This document shows positions 1-7,989 of a DNA stretch of 51,366 bases, piece by piece. The position numbers and the translations under genes were made by a program. A model generated the notes under the pieces. That model made no database searches. It was not told the DNA's origin and was given only the letters and a program-made list of their open reading frames with translations. The stretch is from PALSA-1336 sp038203095 (GTDB lineage Bacteria > Patescibacteriota > Doudnabacteria > UBA920): NCBI GenBank assembly GCA_038203095.1, contig JBBREH010000005.1, forward strand, positions 1 through 51,366, written 5' to 3'. Positions within the stretch are counted from its first letter, which is position 1. Each line of letters begins with the position of its first letter.

Positions 1-134
1 ATCATCAAGTAAGTGTGGCAGGCAGAGATTCTTTGTACAGCTTAAAAACTAATCATCCGACTGTCATCGTTTGGGGTACCACTCCCCGTTAGAAGCCTTC
101 CAAAGATAGGGGCCATGTTCCATTGTACAAGACT
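1..134 (-). mobile_element. Insertion sequence end (partial copy, runs off the left edge)
   Basis: Bases 1-134 are an exact reverse complement of 41803-41936, the transposase-start end of the complete insertion sequence further right. The transposase of this copy would run leftward out of the window; only its start codon (ATG complement at 3-5) is inside. Identity stops at base 134, so this marks the outer end of the element to within a base or two. Pilin-like coding sequence starts at once on the other side. No target duplication can be tested because the other end is outside the window. Confidence 0.9.
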
Positions 135-552
135 CATGCACCAGCTCCAACTTGGTCTGGATTTATATTATAATAATAACAATAGTCAATATCCTAACCC
201 TGATACTAACACTGGAGGTATGTGTGGCGGCTGGGATACTTCCAGCTATGACCCGTTTATTACTGCTTTAGGCTCATCCGGTCTAATTTCAAAAGTCCCG
301 GTAGATCCGGTAAACAGCGGTTCTACCGGTTGTGGAATTTATGCTTACAGGTATTATCGTTATGGGCCGAGTGCTCCTACTTGTGACCCCTGCAAGGATA
401 AATTTTTTTATGTTTTGGGAGTCAACGCTTTTGAATCAGTCAGTGGGGTTCATCCGTCCAGCCCAGGTTGGAAATGCATAGATTCAACAAACGGCACGGT
501 TACTCGAGATTGGCAGGGTGAATTTTCTTGGGTTACCGGAAAATGCGAGTAA
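135..552 (+). pseudogene. Type IV pilin / pseudopilin, 5' end removed by an insertion sequence
   Basis: The reading frame after base 135 gives a sequence typical of the region just after the N-terminal helix of pilins and GspG-like pseudopilins: QLQLGLDLYYNNNNSQYPNP, then a Cys- and Gly-rich globular part ending at a stop at 550-552. The prepilin peptidase site and hydrophobic helix that must precede this are absent. In their place is the end of an insertion sequence, which supplies an accidental ATG at 115 and the residues MFHCTR. Cysteines (CGG, CG, CDPC, C near the end) suggest disulfides in a secreted domain. The product cannot be exported or assembled as it stands. Family assignment rests on the LDLYY...YP motif. 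Confidence 0.7.
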
Positions 553-666
553 AAAAATAATTTCCACTTACTTCGCATAAAATAATTTTTAAATAATAAA
601 TAAAGACAAATTTAGCCAATCAAAGGATTCGTTCTCATTTGTAGCGCAAGTCATTAACGAACAATT

Positions 667-1683
667 ATGTTTGACATCATATCGATAGGTGACCCGACCA
701 TAGACACCTTTTTAATGATTCATGATATTGAAATTGTGAATTTAAAGGGTAATAAAAAGGCGATTTTGAATTGGGGCGACAAGTTGCCGGTAGACGAGTT
801 GTACAGAACAGTAGCCGGCAATGCAGCAAATAACGCGGTGGGAAGTAGTCGATTGGGGCTTAAGACCGCTTATTATTGCGTGGTATCGCATGACAGCGGC
901 GGCCGGGAGATTGTCCACAAAATGGAAAAAGAAGGGGTGTCTACCCGTTATATTGTGAAAAACGACAAGCACGGTACCAACGCTTCCACCGTTATTAGCT
1001 TTAAGGGCGAACGTACTATTTTGGTCTACCACCAGCACCGTCAATATAAATTGCCCCCTTTGGTACATTCTTCATGGGTTTATTTAACTAGTATGGGTAG
1101 TGGGTTTGAAAAAATTTATAAAGACTTGGCAAAATATCTGGATAGGTACAATGTAAAATTGGGCTTTAATCCCGGCACGTTTCAATTAAGAGCCGGAGTT
1201 AGCATTAATAGATTAATGCTAGAACGTACCGATGTGCTATCATTAAATGTAGAAGAGGCGCAGGGCTGGGTGGGTGATTGCGGTCGGGATCCGGAAGAAT
1301 TATGCAAGAAGTTGATGAAGTTGGGGCCTAAGGCAGTAGCCCTTACTGATGGGCGTAAAGGAGCTTACAGTTACAGTGCGGAAGGATTTTATTATTTGCC
1401 GGAATTTCCAGGTCCCAGAATAGAAGCAACAGGCGCCGGTGATAGTTTTACCACAGCTTATATTGCCGGATTATTTTACGGATTGCGCCACTCGGAAGCT
1501 TTGAGGTGGGGGCCAATTAATGCCGGTAGCGTTGTAATGCAGGTTGGTCCGCAGGCGGGTTTACTAAAAAGGCATGAGATTGAAGCCAGGTTAAAAAAAA
1601 TGCCCAATTTTAAATCTGTCGCTATTACTGGAGAAAGAACAAAAAAACAGGTAGAAATTATTGTGAGTAATAAGAAAGATTAG
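667..1683 (+). CDS. PfkB-family carbohydrate/nucleoside kinase
   Basis: A 338-residue ribokinase-like sugar or nucleoside kinase, cytoplasmic. The first PfkB signature is seen near residues 51-64 (GNAANNAVGSSRLG) and the second at 254-261 (ATGAGDSF), in which D259 is the expected catalytic base of the anion-hole motif. Length is normal for the family. It lies upstream of gap, pgk, eno and gpmI, so a role in feeding sugar phosphates into lower glycolysis is plausible, but the substrate (fructose-6-phosphate, ribose, adenosine) cannot be told from sequence. The ATG at 667 gives the usual start MFDIISIGDPTIDTF, where the Gly-Asp begins the substrate-binding strand. Confidence 0.85.
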   Translation: MFDIISIGDPTIDTFLMIHDIEIVNLKGNKKAILNWGDKLPVDELYRTVAGNAANNAVGSSRLGLKTAYYCVVSHDSGGREIVHKMEKEGVSTRYIVKNDKHGTNASTVISFKGERTILVYHQHRQYKLPPLVHSSWVYLTSMGSGFEKIYKDLAKYLDRYNVKLGFNPGTFQLRAGVSINRLMLERTDVLSLNVEEAQGWVGDCGRDPEELCKKLMKLGPKAVALTDGRKGAYSYSAEGFYYLPEFPGPRIEATGAGDSFTTAYIAGLFYGLRHSEALRWGPINAGSVVMQVGPQAGLLKRHEIEARLKKMPNFKSVAITGERTKKQVEIIVSNKKD

Positions 1684-1760
1684 CGTAGACAAGATTTTAA
1701 TTTTTATGCGGAGACAGATCGGTCAAGTAATATTGTTCGTCCGCCTTAGACAGAGGAGAA

Positions 1761-1921
1761 TAGACTTGTTGTTTAATAATTTTCCGCCCAAAATATGTTA
1801 TTTCACCAAACCCTTGTCAAAGTTTTTCCGCTTAACTTAGGTTAAACATCAAAATTTTTAACGTCGGTTTTGTCAGAAATAACTTTTTTTGAATCATAAA
1901 AGTTATTAAACAACAAGTCTA
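1761..1921. repeat. MITE-like element A, copy 1
   Basis: A 161-bp stretch bounded by perfect 19-bp inverted repeats: TAGACTTGTTGTTTAATAA at 1761-1779 and its complement at 1903-1921, with similarity going on a few bases inward. It carries no open reading frame of note. The outermost bases are TA on both sides, as expected if the element uses a TA target like IS630/Tc1-mariner elements. A second copy with the same ends and a different interior is at 16499-16607. The rest of the 1684-2030 gap holds a GTTCGTCC...GGAGAA hairpin remnant near 1730-1757 and a hairpin at 1943-1985. Confidence 0.75.
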
Positions 1922-1942
1922 TTATTTGGCAGTAGAGATTGG

Positions 1943-1985
1943 AGGAAAAATATCTTTCCCATAAAGTTGAAGAATATTTTTCCTT
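1943..1985. repeat. Palindromic repeat, AT-stem hairpin family
   Basis: Imperfect hairpin with arms AGGAAAAATATCTT and AAGAATATTTTTCCTT around a loop CCCATAAAGTTG. Close relatives are found at 4027-4062, 16695-16733, 35225-35260 and within 38642-38706. The shared plan is AAAAATATCTTC, a short loop like TCCATAAAGTC, then GAAGAATATTTTT. Function unknown; it could end transcription or be a mobile palindrome. Confidence 0.7.
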
Positions 1986-2030
1986 AATAAGATGCCAGGT
2001 GCGAAGTCCTTGGAATGACAAAAACTATTT

Positions 2031-2270
2031 ATGTCTAATTTAATCGGTTCCAATGTTAAAAATTCAAATTATATTTTAAGATTGGCCTTGTTATTTTTTG
2101 TCGGTCTGACGGCTTTTGGCAGCGTGGTATTTTGGAAGAGTCAGCTTATGTTTGCCAGCGAATATCAGGAGTTTCCCAAAACTCACGAGCAGATGAAAGT
2201 GCGGAAAGAAAATATTTTAATTAGAGCAAAAATGGCACGGCAGTTCATACCCAGCCAGATTGAGGAATAA
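2031..2270 (+). CDS. Small membrane-anchored protein of unknown function
   Basis: A 79-residue protein with one hydrophobic segment near residues 16-35 (LRLALLFFVGLTAFGSVVFW) followed by a charged tail that may form a helix. It is probably anchored in the cytoplasmic membrane with the C-terminal part outside. I do not recognise the family. It stands alone 133 bases before gap on the same strand. The start ATG at 2031 has no strong Shine-Dalgarno sequence. Coding status rests on the well-formed membrane segment and the lack of competing frames. Confidence 0.55.
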   Translation: MSNLIGSNVKNSNYILRLALLFFVGLTAFGSVVFWKSQLMFASEYQEFPKTHEQMKVRKENILIRAKMARQFIPSQIEE

Positions 2271-2403
2271 ATTATTTACAAATCACAAATTACAACAAAT
2301 GCTGTAAATCAGAGAAGATCTAAGACGGTATGGGGGAGGAAATTTATACGTTAGAACAATAAAATAATTTAAAAAATTTTTAATTTCAAAGGAGAAGATA
2401 ATT

Positions 2404-3429
2404 ATGACAAGCAAGATTAAAGTTGGAATAAATGGTTTCGGTAGAATTGGTCGGCAGGCGTTTAAAATCGCATTAGAGAAGCCGGAACTGGAAGTTGTGG
2501 GTATTAATGATTTGTCGCCGACTTCGGTTTTGGCGCATCTTCTTAAATACGACAGCAATTACGGCCGGTACCGGGAAGATGTTTCTTTTGACGAAACTAA
2601 TATTATTATTGCCGGCAAAAAATATCCGGTGGTTGCAGAAAAAGACCCGGCCATGTTGCCTTGGGGTAAAATGGGTGTAGATGTGGTAATTGAATGCACC
2701 GGCCGGTTTACGGACAGCGAAAAGGCCGGCGCGCATATAAAAGCCGGCGCCCGTCATGTAATAATATCAGCTCCTGCTAAAGATGAAGGTGTAACACCAA
2801 CAATAGTGCTTGGAGTGAATCCTGATGATTATACCGGACAGCCTGTTATTAGCAACGCGTCATGTACCACAAACTGCATTACTCCGGTTTTGGATGTTTT
2901 AAATACCAATTTTGGAATTGAAAAAGCTTTTATGTCCACTATTCATAGCTATACCGCGGAACAAAATTTGGTAGACGGGCCACCACCCGGCGGGAAGTCC
3001 AGCGACCTTCGCCGCGCGCGCGCCGCCGCAGTAAATATAATTCCGACTACAACAGGAGCGGCGATATCTGCCACGCAGGCCATTCCCTCACTGAAAGGAA
3101 AATTTGATGGCGTGGCTTTCCGCGTGCCAACTCCGGTTGGCTCATTATCGGATTTTACATTACTACTCAAAAAGAACGTGACCAAAGATGAGGTAAATAA
3201 CGCATTTTTTGAAGCCGCTAAACTGCCAAAGTACAAAGGCATATTAGAAGTTTCCAGCGAACAATTAGTTTTGGCAGATATTGTCGGTAATCCGGCTTCG
3301 TGTATTGTTGACACCCTTCTAACTCAAGTTGTAGACGGTAACTTCGTTAAAGTCGTAGCCTGGTATGACAACGAGTTTGGGTATAGCAATAGGTTGGTGG
3401 AGGAAGTAATATTAGTAGGACAGAAGTGA
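2404..3429 (+). CDS. gap: Glyceraldehyde-3-phosphate dehydrogenase, type I
   Basis: A 341-residue cytoplasmic enzyme that oxidises and phosphorylates glyceraldehyde-3-phosphate to 1,3-bisphosphoglycerate with NAD(P). The Rossmann start KVGINGFGRIGRQ is at residues 5-17, and the active-site block NASCTTNCITP holds the catalytic Cys. The conserved WYDNEFGYSNR is near the C terminus. A strong Shine-Dalgarno AAGGAG sits about ten bases before the ATG. It is the first of four consecutive lower-glycolysis enzymes in this region (gap, pgk, eno, gpmI), which are spread over 10 kb and not packed as an operon. Confidence 0.97.
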   Translation: MTSKIKVGINGFGRIGRQAFKIALEKPELEVVGINDLSPTSVLAHLLKYDSNYGRYREDVSFDETNIIIAGKKYPVVAEKDPAMLPWGKMGVDVVIECTGRFTDSEKAGAHIKAGARHVIISAPAKDEGVTPTIVLGVNPDDYTGQPVISNASCTTNCITPVLDVLNTNFGIEKAFMSTIHSYTAEQNLVDGPPPGGKSSDLRRARAAAVNIIPTTTGAAISATQAIPSLKGKFDGVAFRVPTPVGSLSDFTLLLKKNVTKDEVNNAFFEAAKLPKYKGILEVSSEQLVLADIVGNPASCIVDTLLTQVVDGNFVKVVAWYDNEFGYSNRLVEEVILVGQK

Positions 3430-3483
3430 TTAGGTCGTAACAGCTCACAGGACTGAGCGGATTATCAGATTTGCGAGTATTTG

Positions 3484-3506
3484 GCAGGCCGATGGCCTGC
3501 GCTACA
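3484..3506. repeat. Palindromic repeat of the TGTAGCGC-linked family
   Basis: GCAGGCCGATGGCCTGC followed by GCTACA. The same plan, a short GC palindrome joined to TGTAGCGC or its complement, is seen at 12261-12281, 13859-13881, 26789-26811, 39501-39522 and, doubled, inside dinB at 21033-21090. This copy is in the 700-base gap after gap, which also holds several AT hairpins and a broken nuclease gene. Confidence 0.6.
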
Positions 3507-3680
3507 TTCGGGAATAGTCATAAAACTCCGATATTACTCAGAATCGTGAATAGTTACATTAGGTCTAAGGCAAATTTTATTCTGAGACTAATATGGAGAA
3601 GATAAAATTTTATCTTTAATCTAGGCAAACAATAGGTTCTCCATAAAGTCGCAGAATATTTTTCCAAAAAATCAAGTGTT

Positions 3681-3960
3681 ATGAAAAGAGAAAACTGGAA
3701 ATGGTATATATATATATATTGTTGAATGCTTAGACGATACCTATTACACCGGTATGACTTGGAATTACGATGTTCGGGGAAATCAGCACATGCTTGGGAA
3801 GGGATCAAAATATACAACAAAACACGGTTTTAAAAAGGTTGTTTATATTGAAGAGTTTGAAAATTTTGAAGAAACAAGATATAGAGAAAAACAAATTAAA
3901 GGCTGGAGCCAGGAGAAAAAGAAAAAACTGATAAACGGTGAATGGGGAAAGTGGGTCTAG
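3681..3960 (+). pseudogene. GIY-YIG nuclease, frameshifted in a TA repeat (possibly phase-variable)
   Basis: A small UPF0213-type GIY-YIG nuclease of about 92 residues in two frames. The first frame starts at ATG 3681 and reads MKRENWKWYIYIY. The second reads IVECLDDTYYTGMT and on to REKQIKGWS, ending at 3960. Together they give the full family plan: the GIY-equivalent YIY, the YIG-equivalent YTG, an internal Arg (DVR), KYT, and the C-terminal EKQIKGW block. The frames meet in a TA dinucleotide tract at 3705-3719. The tract is 16 bases to the T, and one more TA unit would restore the frame. Everything else is undamaged, so this is either a recent slippage mutation, an on/off switch, or a sequence error. 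The later ATG at 3754 would lack the first catalytic motif. Confidence 0.75.
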
Positions 3961-3973
3961 GGAAGGTTGGAGC

Positions 3974-4015
3974 AAAAATATTAGTGTTCGACCTTGTGGA
4001 GAACCTAATATTTTT
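3974..4015. repeat. Palindromic repeat, GTTCGACC...GGAGAAC hairpin
   Basis: Arms AAAAATATTAG and CTAATATTTTT flank the inner motif GTTCGACCTTGTGGAGAAC. The inner motif also occurs at 38347-38383 (GTTCGACCCCGGTGGAGAAC) and, on the other strand, at 28337-28370 and 35277-35313 in variants. It is followed after a few bases by the related hairpin at 4027-4062. Confidence 0.7.
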
Positions 4016-4026
4016 GAACTTTGAAC

Positions 4027-4062
4027 AAAAATATCTTCTCCATAAAGCCGAAGAATATTTTT
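4027..4062. repeat. Palindromic repeat, AT-stem hairpin family
   Basis: AAAAATATCTTC, loop TCCATAAAGCC, GAAGAATATTTTT. It is the clean form of the hairpin described at 1943-1985. Confidence 0.75.
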
Positions 4063-4128
4063 GTTTTTCACAGTTTTGCATCTATATCCTTGGATATTTG
4101 GCTTGTGATGATATACTTAAAATAGGAT

Positions 4129-4392
4129 ATGAAAAAAATAAATTTTGGCAGTCTAAGTTTTGTGAGTTCCCTGGTTTCAATTGGGGCAATGTTTTTTGTC
4201 ACGTCAGGGGCTATTGCCATTGTGGGGGTTTTGGCCGGCTTTATCTTTTGTATGACGAGTTTGATTCTTGGAATTAAGTCTTTAAAGCTTGGGTCTTCGG
4301 GCAAGGTTTTGGGCTTGATAGGGCTAAGTTTATCAACTGTAGCTTTCTTGTATTTAATTTTTGGCTTTTTTGTTTTAAATAAAATCCATTAA
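4129..4392 (+). CDS. Small integral membrane protein, DUF4190-like
   Basis: An 87-residue protein with two to three hydrophobic segments: about residues 8-30, 33-50 and 62-84. The GxxAIVGVLAGFI...LGIKSLKLG pattern followed by a second helix resembles small DUF4190-type membrane proteins; this is a loose match. It ends three bases before pgk, so it may be co-transcribed with it. Function unknown. Confidence 0.6.
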   Translation: MKKINFGSLSFVSSLVSIGAMFFVTSGAIAIVGVLAGFIFCMTSLILGIKSLKLGSSGKVLGLIGLSLSTVAFLYLIFGFFVLNKIH

Positions 4393-4395
4393 TCT

Positions 4396-5619
4396 ATGTC
4401 CATAAAATATCTCTCAAAATCAAATCTTAAAAATCAAAGCGTTTTTCTTCGAACCGATTTAAATTGTCCGGTTAAGGAGGGCAAGCTGGGGGATGATTTT
4501 AAAATTAGGGAAAGTTTGCCGACTATTAAGCTTTTGTGCAAAGCCGGAAATAAAGTAATAATCTCCGCCCACTTAGGCAGGCCTGACGGCAAGTGGAACG
4601 CAAAATTTTCTTTTTTGCCTGTGGCGGAGAGAATGGCAGATTTAATGGGCTTAAAGTTTATTAAGACAGATTACAAAATTCCCGATTATGGTATTTCGCA
4701 TTTAATTTTTTATACCGGTGATTTGCGGGAAGAGAATCATCGAAAGCAAATTAAAAACATCGCCAATAAAGATTTGGTTTTTTTAGAAAATATCAGGTTT
4801 TATAAAGAGGAGGAAGAAAACGATTCCTTTTTTGCCAAACACTTAGCCAGTTTGGCCGATGTGTATGTAAATGATGCTTTTGCCTCTGATCATCATGCTT
4901 CAGTATCTGTTTCGGGCTTAGCCAAGTATTTGCCAAGTTACTGCGGTTTGCTTTTGGAAGATGAAATAAAAGCACTCGATGCGGTTATTAAGAGCGTAAA
5001 GCATCCTTTTGTGGTTATGACCGGCGGAATTAAGCTTTCGGAAAAAGTCGGCGCTTTAGAGAATTTGGGCAAAAAGGCTGACAGGATTTTAGTCGGTGGC
5101 GGCGTGGCCAACTTAATGTTTAAGACTAAAGGTTATGAAATTGGCTTTTCTAAAATTGAGGAAGCCGAGGCTAAGACCGCGTGGCAAATAGAAAAAAATT
5201 ATAAAGATAAACTGGTTCTGCCTACGGACGTTGTGGTGGCCGATCGAAAAACAGATAAAGATTCAATCCGAGTTTGCGCGCCCCACGAAGTGCGTAAGAA
5301 TGAAATGATACTTGACGCGGGCCCCAAAACTATTTTAGCTTTTGCCAAAGAAATTAAAAAGGCCAAAACGATTTTGTGGAGCGGGCCTTTGGGCTTGTTT
5401 GAAAAAAAACCATTTGACACCGCCACCATGGCTTTAGCCAGACTAATTGGCGGACGGGGTAAGGGCATTGCCTTTGCCGTGGCCGGTGGGGGAGACACCG
5501 TGGATGCTATTCGCTTGGCGCACCAAACCCAGCATATTGACCACGTGTCCACGGGCGGTGGGGCTATGCTGGAATATCTGGCCGGAAAAAAATTACCCGG
5601 GATTGAGGCCTTGAAATAA
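4396..5619 (+). CDS. pgk: Phosphoglycerate kinase
   Basis: A 407-residue cytoplasmic kinase transferring phosphate from 1,3-bisphosphoglycerate to ADP. The N-terminal substrate-binding strand is FLRTDLNCPV (family usual: RVDFNVP), then SAHLGRPDG, LENIRFY and NDAF. The C-terminal nucleotide domain contains VVMTGGIKLSEK, LVGGGVAN, LWSGPLGLFE and the loop VAGGGDTVDAI, with STGGGAMLEYLAG at the end. Length is normal. The ATG at 4396 follows the previous small membrane gene almost directly. Confidence 0.96.
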   Translation: MSIKYLSKSNLKNQSVFLRTDLNCPVKEGKLGDDFKIRESLPTIKLLCKAGNKVIISAHLGRPDGKWNAKFSFLPVAERMADLMGLKFIKTDYKIPDYGISHLIFYTGDLREENHRKQIKNIANKDLVFLENIRFYKEEEENDSFFAKHLASLADVYVNDAFASDHHASVSVSGLAKYLPSYCGLLLEDEIKALDAVIKSVKHPFVVMTGGIKLSEKVGALENLGKKADRILVGGGVANLMFKTKGYEIGFSKIEEAEAKTAWQIEKNYKDKLVLPTDVVVADRKTDKDSIRVCAPHEVRKNEMILDAGPKTILAFAKEIKKAKTILWSGPLGLFEKKPFDTATMALARLIGGRGKGIAFAVAGGGDTVDAIRLAHQTQHIDHVSTGGGAMLEYLAGKKLPGIEALK

Positions 5620-5656
5620 AAATATTTGCGTATAAAATTTTAATATAAAAATAAAA

Positions 5657-7357
5657 ATGTTTTTATATCGGTTGTATCAAAAATTTATAGTAGTCAAACG
5701 TTTTAATTATATCCTGCTAATATTTTTTAAGGCCGGCTTTTCGGTATTTTTATCCCAGATCGGATTAAAAAAACATATTCCTGTTGCTCACCGTTTGGAT
5801 GCCCGACCAAAAAAAATTAAGGAAGATATTTTGCCTATAAAGTTCAGGGAGACGCTTGAGCGGTTGGGACCGATTTTTGTAAAATTTGGACAAATTCTAA
5901 GCACGCGGTCCGATTTATTGCCCCCGGCTTACATTAAAGAACTTGAAAAATTGCAATATGAAGTCAAGCCTTTTGCTTTTAGCGATGCCAAAAAGATTGC
6001 GGAAAAAAATTTGGGCGAGTCTTTGAGCGGGTTATTTTTAAAGTTTGAAACAACCCCTTTTGCTTCCGCGTCGCTGGGGCAGGTTTACAAGGCTAAGCTT
6101 AAAACCGGGGAACAGGTTGCGGTTAAGGTTCAGCGTCCCAATGCCAAAAGTCAAATTGTTGTGGATATGAAGGTTATGCTCATGCTGGCACACTTAATAG
6201 AAAGACATTCTCAAGAAGCCAAAGATCATGACTTGGTTGGGATTGTAAGTGAATTCCAGCGCTGGACAATTAATGAGTTGGATTATCGAAAAGAAGCCAC
6301 CAACTGCGAAATTTTTAAAAACTTTTTTAAAGAGGATTCCAACATCTACAGCCCCAAAGTCTATTGGGACTATTCCGCTGAAAGTGTTTTAACTTTGGAA
6401 TATATTGACGGCGTGTCCCTGGGCGATGTGGTGGCACAGCGGACTAAGAAAAAAATTAATAACAAATTGGTTGCGCACCGTCTGGCCGATTCGTTTATTC
6501 GCCAGTATTTTGAGTACGGCTATTTTCATGCCGACCCGCACCCCGGCAATATTTTTGTGTTGCCCGGTAATAAATTAATGTTTTTGGATTTTGGCATGGT
6601 CGGTTATTTAGACAGCCAATTAACCGCCATGGCGGCAGGCGCCTTTTTGGCACTGCTACAGCGCGACGTGGAAAAAATTGTGGATATATTTTTGCAGGTA
6701 GGGCAAACTTATGATGACAGGGCGCAAAACAAGGACATCCGGGAATTAGTGAATGTCAACGGTATGCGAAAAGAAATTAATCAGGTCGTGCTACAATGGG
6801 CCAGTACCGGCAAGGCGGGAGAATTTACCAAACTGTTTTACAATATTGTTGAGGCCGCGGTTAAAAACGGCATTGCAGTGCCCGTAGATTTAACCTTATT
6901 CTGTAAATCTATTTTAACTTTGGACGCGGTGGCGCACGATTTGGATCCTGATTTGAAAATCGAAGAATGGGAGAAGCCTCTTGTAGAAAAAATTATTTTG
7001 GAAAGATTTAAAGCAGAAAAAATTAAAGATAGGGCGCAAGGCGCGGCTTTGGCTTTAGACGAGTTGCTTAAGCGACTACCTGAAAGCACAGCCAGTATTG
7101 TTAATAATTTGGAACGAGGGCATTTTGGTATGGAAATTAATGCCTCTCAACTTTTAGAATACGAGCATCTTCTTAATGCCAACTCAAAGTTTAGGACATA
7201 CGGTACATTTTGGGCTGCGGTTATTATTGGCGCCGCACTAATTTATCAAAGTGGCACGCATCCGATTGCCTGGAAGGTAACTTTGCCGGGCTGGGGGTTG
7301 TATTTGGCTTTAGGCTTGGTAGTATTATTTTTTCTTCGGGTGAGGAGCAAGTCTTGA
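5657..7357 (+). CDS. UbiB/ABC1/AarF-family atypical kinase with C-terminal membrane helices
   Basis: A 566-residue member of the ABC1 (UbiB/COQ8) protein-kinase-like family. The family's KxGQ motif is seen in FVKFGQILSTRSD, the Ala-rich nucleotide loop in FASASLGQVYKA, the catalytic-type Lys in VAVKVQRP, the catalytic loop in HADPHPGNI and the metal-binding DFG in FLDFGMVG. Two membrane helices end the protein (about residues 520-562). Known relatives support quinone synthesis or lipid trafficking by ATPase activity. No quinone genes are near, so the role here is open. A short spacer separates it from pgk on the same strand. Confidence 0.88.
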   Translation: MFLYRLYQKFIVVKRFNYILLIFFKAGFSVFLSQIGLKKHIPVAHRLDARPKKIKEDILPIKFRETLERLGPIFVKFGQILSTRSDLLPPAYIKELEKLQYEVKPFAFSDAKKIAEKNLGESLSGLFLKFETTPFASASLGQVYKAKLKTGEQVAVKVQRPNAKSQIVVDMKVMLMLAHLIERHSQEAKDHDLVGIVSEFQRWTINELDYRKEATNCEIFKNFFKEDSNIYSPKVYWDYSAESVLTLEYIDGVSLGDVVAQRTKKKINNKLVAHRLADSFIRQYFEYGYFHADPHPGNIFVLPGNKLMFLDFGMVGYLDSQLTAMAAGAFLALLQRDVEKIVDIFLQVGQTYDDRAQNKDIRELVNVNGMRKEINQVVLQWASTGKAGEFTKLFYNIVEAAVKNGIAVPVDLTLFCKSILTLDAVAHDLDPDLKIEEWEKPLVEKIILERFKAEKIKDRAQGAALALDELLKRLPESTASIVNNLERGHFGMEINASQLLEYEHLLNANSKFRTYGTFWAAVIIGAALIYQSGTHPIAWKVTLPGWGLYLALGLVVLFFLRVRSKS

Positions 7358-7404
7358 TTGATAATTATTATTTGTTAAATAATAATATCGATGAGTGTTT
7401 AGGG

Positions 7405-7470
7405 GTGTAGTTAGCCGATTCATCGGCTACCCTAATTTATTAACAGCCGATGAATCGGCTAACTACACAT
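7405..7470. repeat. Inverted repeat built on GTAGTTAGCCGATTCATCGGCTA
   Basis: Two copies of the short palindrome AGCCGATTCATCGGCT in opposite context: GTGTAGTTAGCCGATTCAT at 7405 onwards and ATGAATCGGCTAACTACAC ending about 7469, giving a long stem. A weaker copy of the plan (GATGTAGTTAGCC...GGCTAACTACA) is at 28119-28175. It lies between the UbiB gene and the next small gene and could also end transcription. Confidence 0.65.
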
Positions 7471-7537
7471 TGCCTCGCTTGCCTACTGGACTTTTTAAAT
7501 AATCCAATTATTATCTAATTAGAAAGGAGTAATTTAT

Positions 7538-7741
7538 ATGGATCCAAGAATTGCCAAGGCCTTAAAGGTTAGCGACGGCGTGGCTTCGTTGGCGCATAAA
7601 AAGGTGATGGGTTTAGTTCGCGAACTTCAGGGCGAAGGCGCTCTCACCTCCGAGGAAGGGAAAAAAGTTATTGACGGTCTGACAAAAGTGAAAAAGGCAT
7701 TATGCGATACTATAATCATAATAGGTACCAATGGAGGCTAA
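7538..7741 (+). CDS. Small phasin-like helical protein
   Basis: A 67-residue soluble protein with a helical, amphipathic pattern (KKVMGLVRELQGEGALTSEEGKKVIDGLTKVKKAL), as in the small proteins annotated as phasin-family regulators in many Patescibacteria. A strong Shine-Dalgarno AAAGGAG is placed 8 bases before the ATG, and a good terminator follows straight after the stop, so it appears to be a genuine single-gene unit. Actual function unknown; the phasin label is a weak similarity. Confidence 0.65.
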   Translation: MDPRIAKALKVSDGVASLAHKKVMGLVRELQGEGALTSEEGKKVIDGLTKVKKALCDTIIIIGTNGG

Positions 7742-7778
7742 AAAAGATGACCCCGGTACAATACCGGGATCATCTTTT
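7742..7778 (+). terminator. Rho-independent terminator
   Basis: AAAAGATGACCCCGGTA, loop CAA, TACCGGGATCATCTTTT directly after the phasin-like gene. The stem is nearly perfect and flanked by A and T runs, so it would work in both directions. Confidence 0.85.
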
Positions 7779-7821
7779 AGCGACTACCGCCGCTTAGGGT
7801 GTTTCTTTAAGAGTCTACTAA

Positions 7822-7917
7822 ATGGGTCTCACTTCACTATTGAGTATGCCTTTTTGGGCGTTTGTGGGTTTAGGGATTTGGGCGACTAATCAACTTTTTA
7901 ATATTTGGTTGAAATAA
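7822..7917 (+). CDS. Possible 31-residue membrane peptide
   Basis: ATG at 7822 opens a 31-codon frame ending TAA at 7915-7917. The product is almost wholly one hydrophobic helix (MPFWAFVGLGIWATNQLF in the middle). There is no convincing Shine-Dalgarno sequence. It fills the gap between a terminator and the next gene. The hydrophobic, Trp-rich make-up is more orderly than expected from random AT-rich DNA, but the evidence is thin. Confidence 0.3.
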   Translation: MGLTSLLSMPFWAFVGLGIWATNQLFNIWLK

Positions 7918-7989
7918 ATTCTGGATTTTCTAACCGCTCTAACAAGATCAGAGCATTCAAATATTTTGATTTAAAAATTACACCAAAAG

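Noticed and set aside
115..134. ATG at 115 as the true start of the pilin-like protein
   Set aside because: These bases belong to the insertion sequence end; the codons are not part of the pilin.
4793..5552. Minus-strand frames inside pgk and similar antisense frames in gap, histidine kinase and the P-type ATPase genes
   Set aside because: They mirror the codons of strong genes on the other strand and have no start signals or family motifs.
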